Positions 62,309-64,000 of a DNA stretch of 64,000 nucleotides are shown here, in pieces (position 1 is the first letter of the stretch; every line of letters begins with the position of its first letter). The position numbers were made by a program, and so were the translations under genes. The notes below the pieces were generated by a model, which was not told where the DNA came from, searched no databases, and saw only the letters and a list, made by a program, of their open reading frames with translations. Origin of the DNA: Ricinus communis (Eukaryota > Streptophyta > Magnoliopsida > Malpighiales > Euphorbiaceae); NCBI RefSeq assembly GCF_019578655.1, contig NC_063261.1:15366216-15430215 (forward strand), written 5' to 3'.

Positions 62309-64000
62309 GAATATAAATTTACTGCTTGTGGACTATTATCTCCTTAAAATTGTAAGAAGTGTATGACTTGTTCAATTGCATGATAATTAAGGAACCAACA
62401 CAATGAATTCAATGCATTTATTTTACAGCAGAAGAAACCCTAAATGAACTTTTAGCACTTCTCACCAATTTGGATGAAACAGAAGGCACCCAAACTAATA
62501 GTTGAAATATGATCACTCTTCTCGATCGAGCAAAGACGAAAAATATTGCTTGTGGGAATCATCATGTGTGCTTGCTCAGCATGCATGAAGACATATTTTC
62601 ACCAAATAAGCCTAATTCCAGGCATATTTTCACAGTATTTCAGGCTGAAAAATATATGTATAAACGCTAATTCCAGATATAGAAAACTCTGGCAAGTGAA
62701 GCTGCACCATATGTAGCTCATGCACTCAATTAAAAGTGGCTAGCCTCAAAAGAAAGGGGCTAAATGCTTGTAAATTACTGCAGAGATTAGAATCTGAAGG
62801 CTTCTATTAACCCAAAAGAGAATCTTAATATTCTTAGTGAGGCTAGCTGCACCAAATTGAATACACCATAACCATATCCATCCAATATCAAAGAAACAGG
62901 AAGAGAGCGAGAGAGAGACAGAGAGAGAGAGAGAGATGGGTCAAAGGAAAGAGAAAAGAAACAAGGCATCAATCATCTTCAAACTCTAATCTGTACAAAG
63001 TCAATGTTTAAATGTTGAAGTGAAGAGCTGAGTGACATACACATGATGCAATGGCTTTTCTCATTAAGGATACATAACTTGAAATATAAAACATATATAT
63101 ATAGGTAATTGCTAGTACATTCCTAAACAAGCACTAGTACACATTGCCTCCTAATTACCAACTTTCAAGCACATATTTTCTGGAGATCCATGCACATGGC
63201 AACATACTAACCGCATGATCATGTATTAAATAAATAACGTTTAATTAATAAATGCAAATATCAATAATAATGTACTCAGAAAAGATTTATACTTTGTTTT
63301 TCTAATGTTCTTTATCTTCCCATTTTTTTTTATCAAACCAATTGGAAAACATATGACTACCAGTAATCTGAAATCAAATTTCATGCATAACATCATACAG
63401 ATTAGCTTTTTCTCAGAAAACTAAAGAATTTTTAGGAAGAGAAAACTGAAGGTCTTGCCCAACTAGACAAAGCTAGGGAGGTCTTGCCCAACTTGAAAGA
63501 TTTATAGACTAAATAAAGGAGTTAATGATTTCTTGAAGGCTACAAACTCTTACCATGAAATTGAATCAATCCCATTGAGAAAACAATGATAGTATTTTCC
63601 AGTCCAAAAGAAAATCCAATATTTATTTTGCCATGAGAGTGCACACAAGAGAAAGCCTTGACAAGTATATCCAAGTAAATAACAAACAAAAATATATTCA
63701 ATTACTTCAATAAAAAAAAAAAGAACATAAATCCAAGGAATTACATAAACAAAATTTTAGAATTTGAAAAATTAATTAACAGAAATTCATACGGAACGAA
63801 AAATCATAGGAAATCGAATAGGAAAGGAAAGCTTTATAGCCATGCCCTAAGGCATGAAGGTATGAAGGAGATTCAAATGTATGTTATTTTTAGATGGAGA
63901 TTTAAATAGATCATAAAATGAAAAACCATGGAACTTACTAGACACATTCTTACTAGACCTGCAACTTCAACACAAAATGCTATTTGCTCGATCATTGAGA
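62309..64000. promoter_or_regulatory. Upstream region of the bHLH gene
   Basis: This should hold its promoter and leader. A GA-rich run at 62902-62936 could be a GAGA-type element or part of a leader. No individual promoter site can be fixed. 63400-64000 shows nothing further apart from a short repeated AGGTCTTGCCCAACT (about 63451 and 63480). Confidence 0.4.

Overview
This window is nuclear DNA from a flowering plant, most likely a eudicot. Its genes have introns (GT-AG plus one GC-AG), it carries plant-specific families (pectin methylesterase, B3 and group Ib bHLH proteins), and plant-type transposons fill the AT-rich space between genes. A member of the Malpighiales or Euphorbiaceae is a guess; nothing in the sequence fixes the species.

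Layout. 1-750: two LTR units in tandem with a degenerate primer-binding site between them. 751-3545: a 5'-truncated, heavily mutated LINE. 3545-6071: AT-rich DNA with repeat-family copies and a small hAT-like element. 6072-15905: three long solo LTRs of one family nested inside each other, each with a perfect 5-bp target-site duplication. 15911-18200: AT-rich tandem repeats. 18366-19820: two tandem single-exon genes for tiny PAH-domain (Sin3-type) proteins. 21070-23904: a five-exon pectin methylesterase. 24539-29363 (minus): a CREST-superfamily / alkaline ceramidase-like membrane protein whose last exon has been duplicated. 33245-34655 (minus): ribosomal protein eL13, with a leader intron and a typical ribosomal-protein promoter. 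36.6-42.1 kb: two decayed copies of a B3-domain gene on either side of a probable solo LTR that holds a near-perfect foldback hairpin. 47369-52336: a decayed Mutator-like element (MULE) with ~185-bp terminal inverted repeats, a broken transposase on the minus strand and a GRF-zinc-finger/transmembrane gene relic on the plus strand. 53700-54600: a palindromic MULE-type foldback element. 60814-62308 (minus): a bHLH transcription factor. The rest is AT-rich intergenic sequence with two dispersed repeat families.

The genes do not form a pathway; each is an independent transcription unit, as expected in a plant genome. The most informative observations are the three-level solo-LTR nest, the tandem duplication that gives the ceramidase-like gene two in-frame terminal exons, the pair of PAH-only microprotein genes, and the MULE that carries a GRF/TM gene relic. 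All exon boundaries were read by eye from splice signals, frame continuity and family knowledge. No alignment or database search was run.
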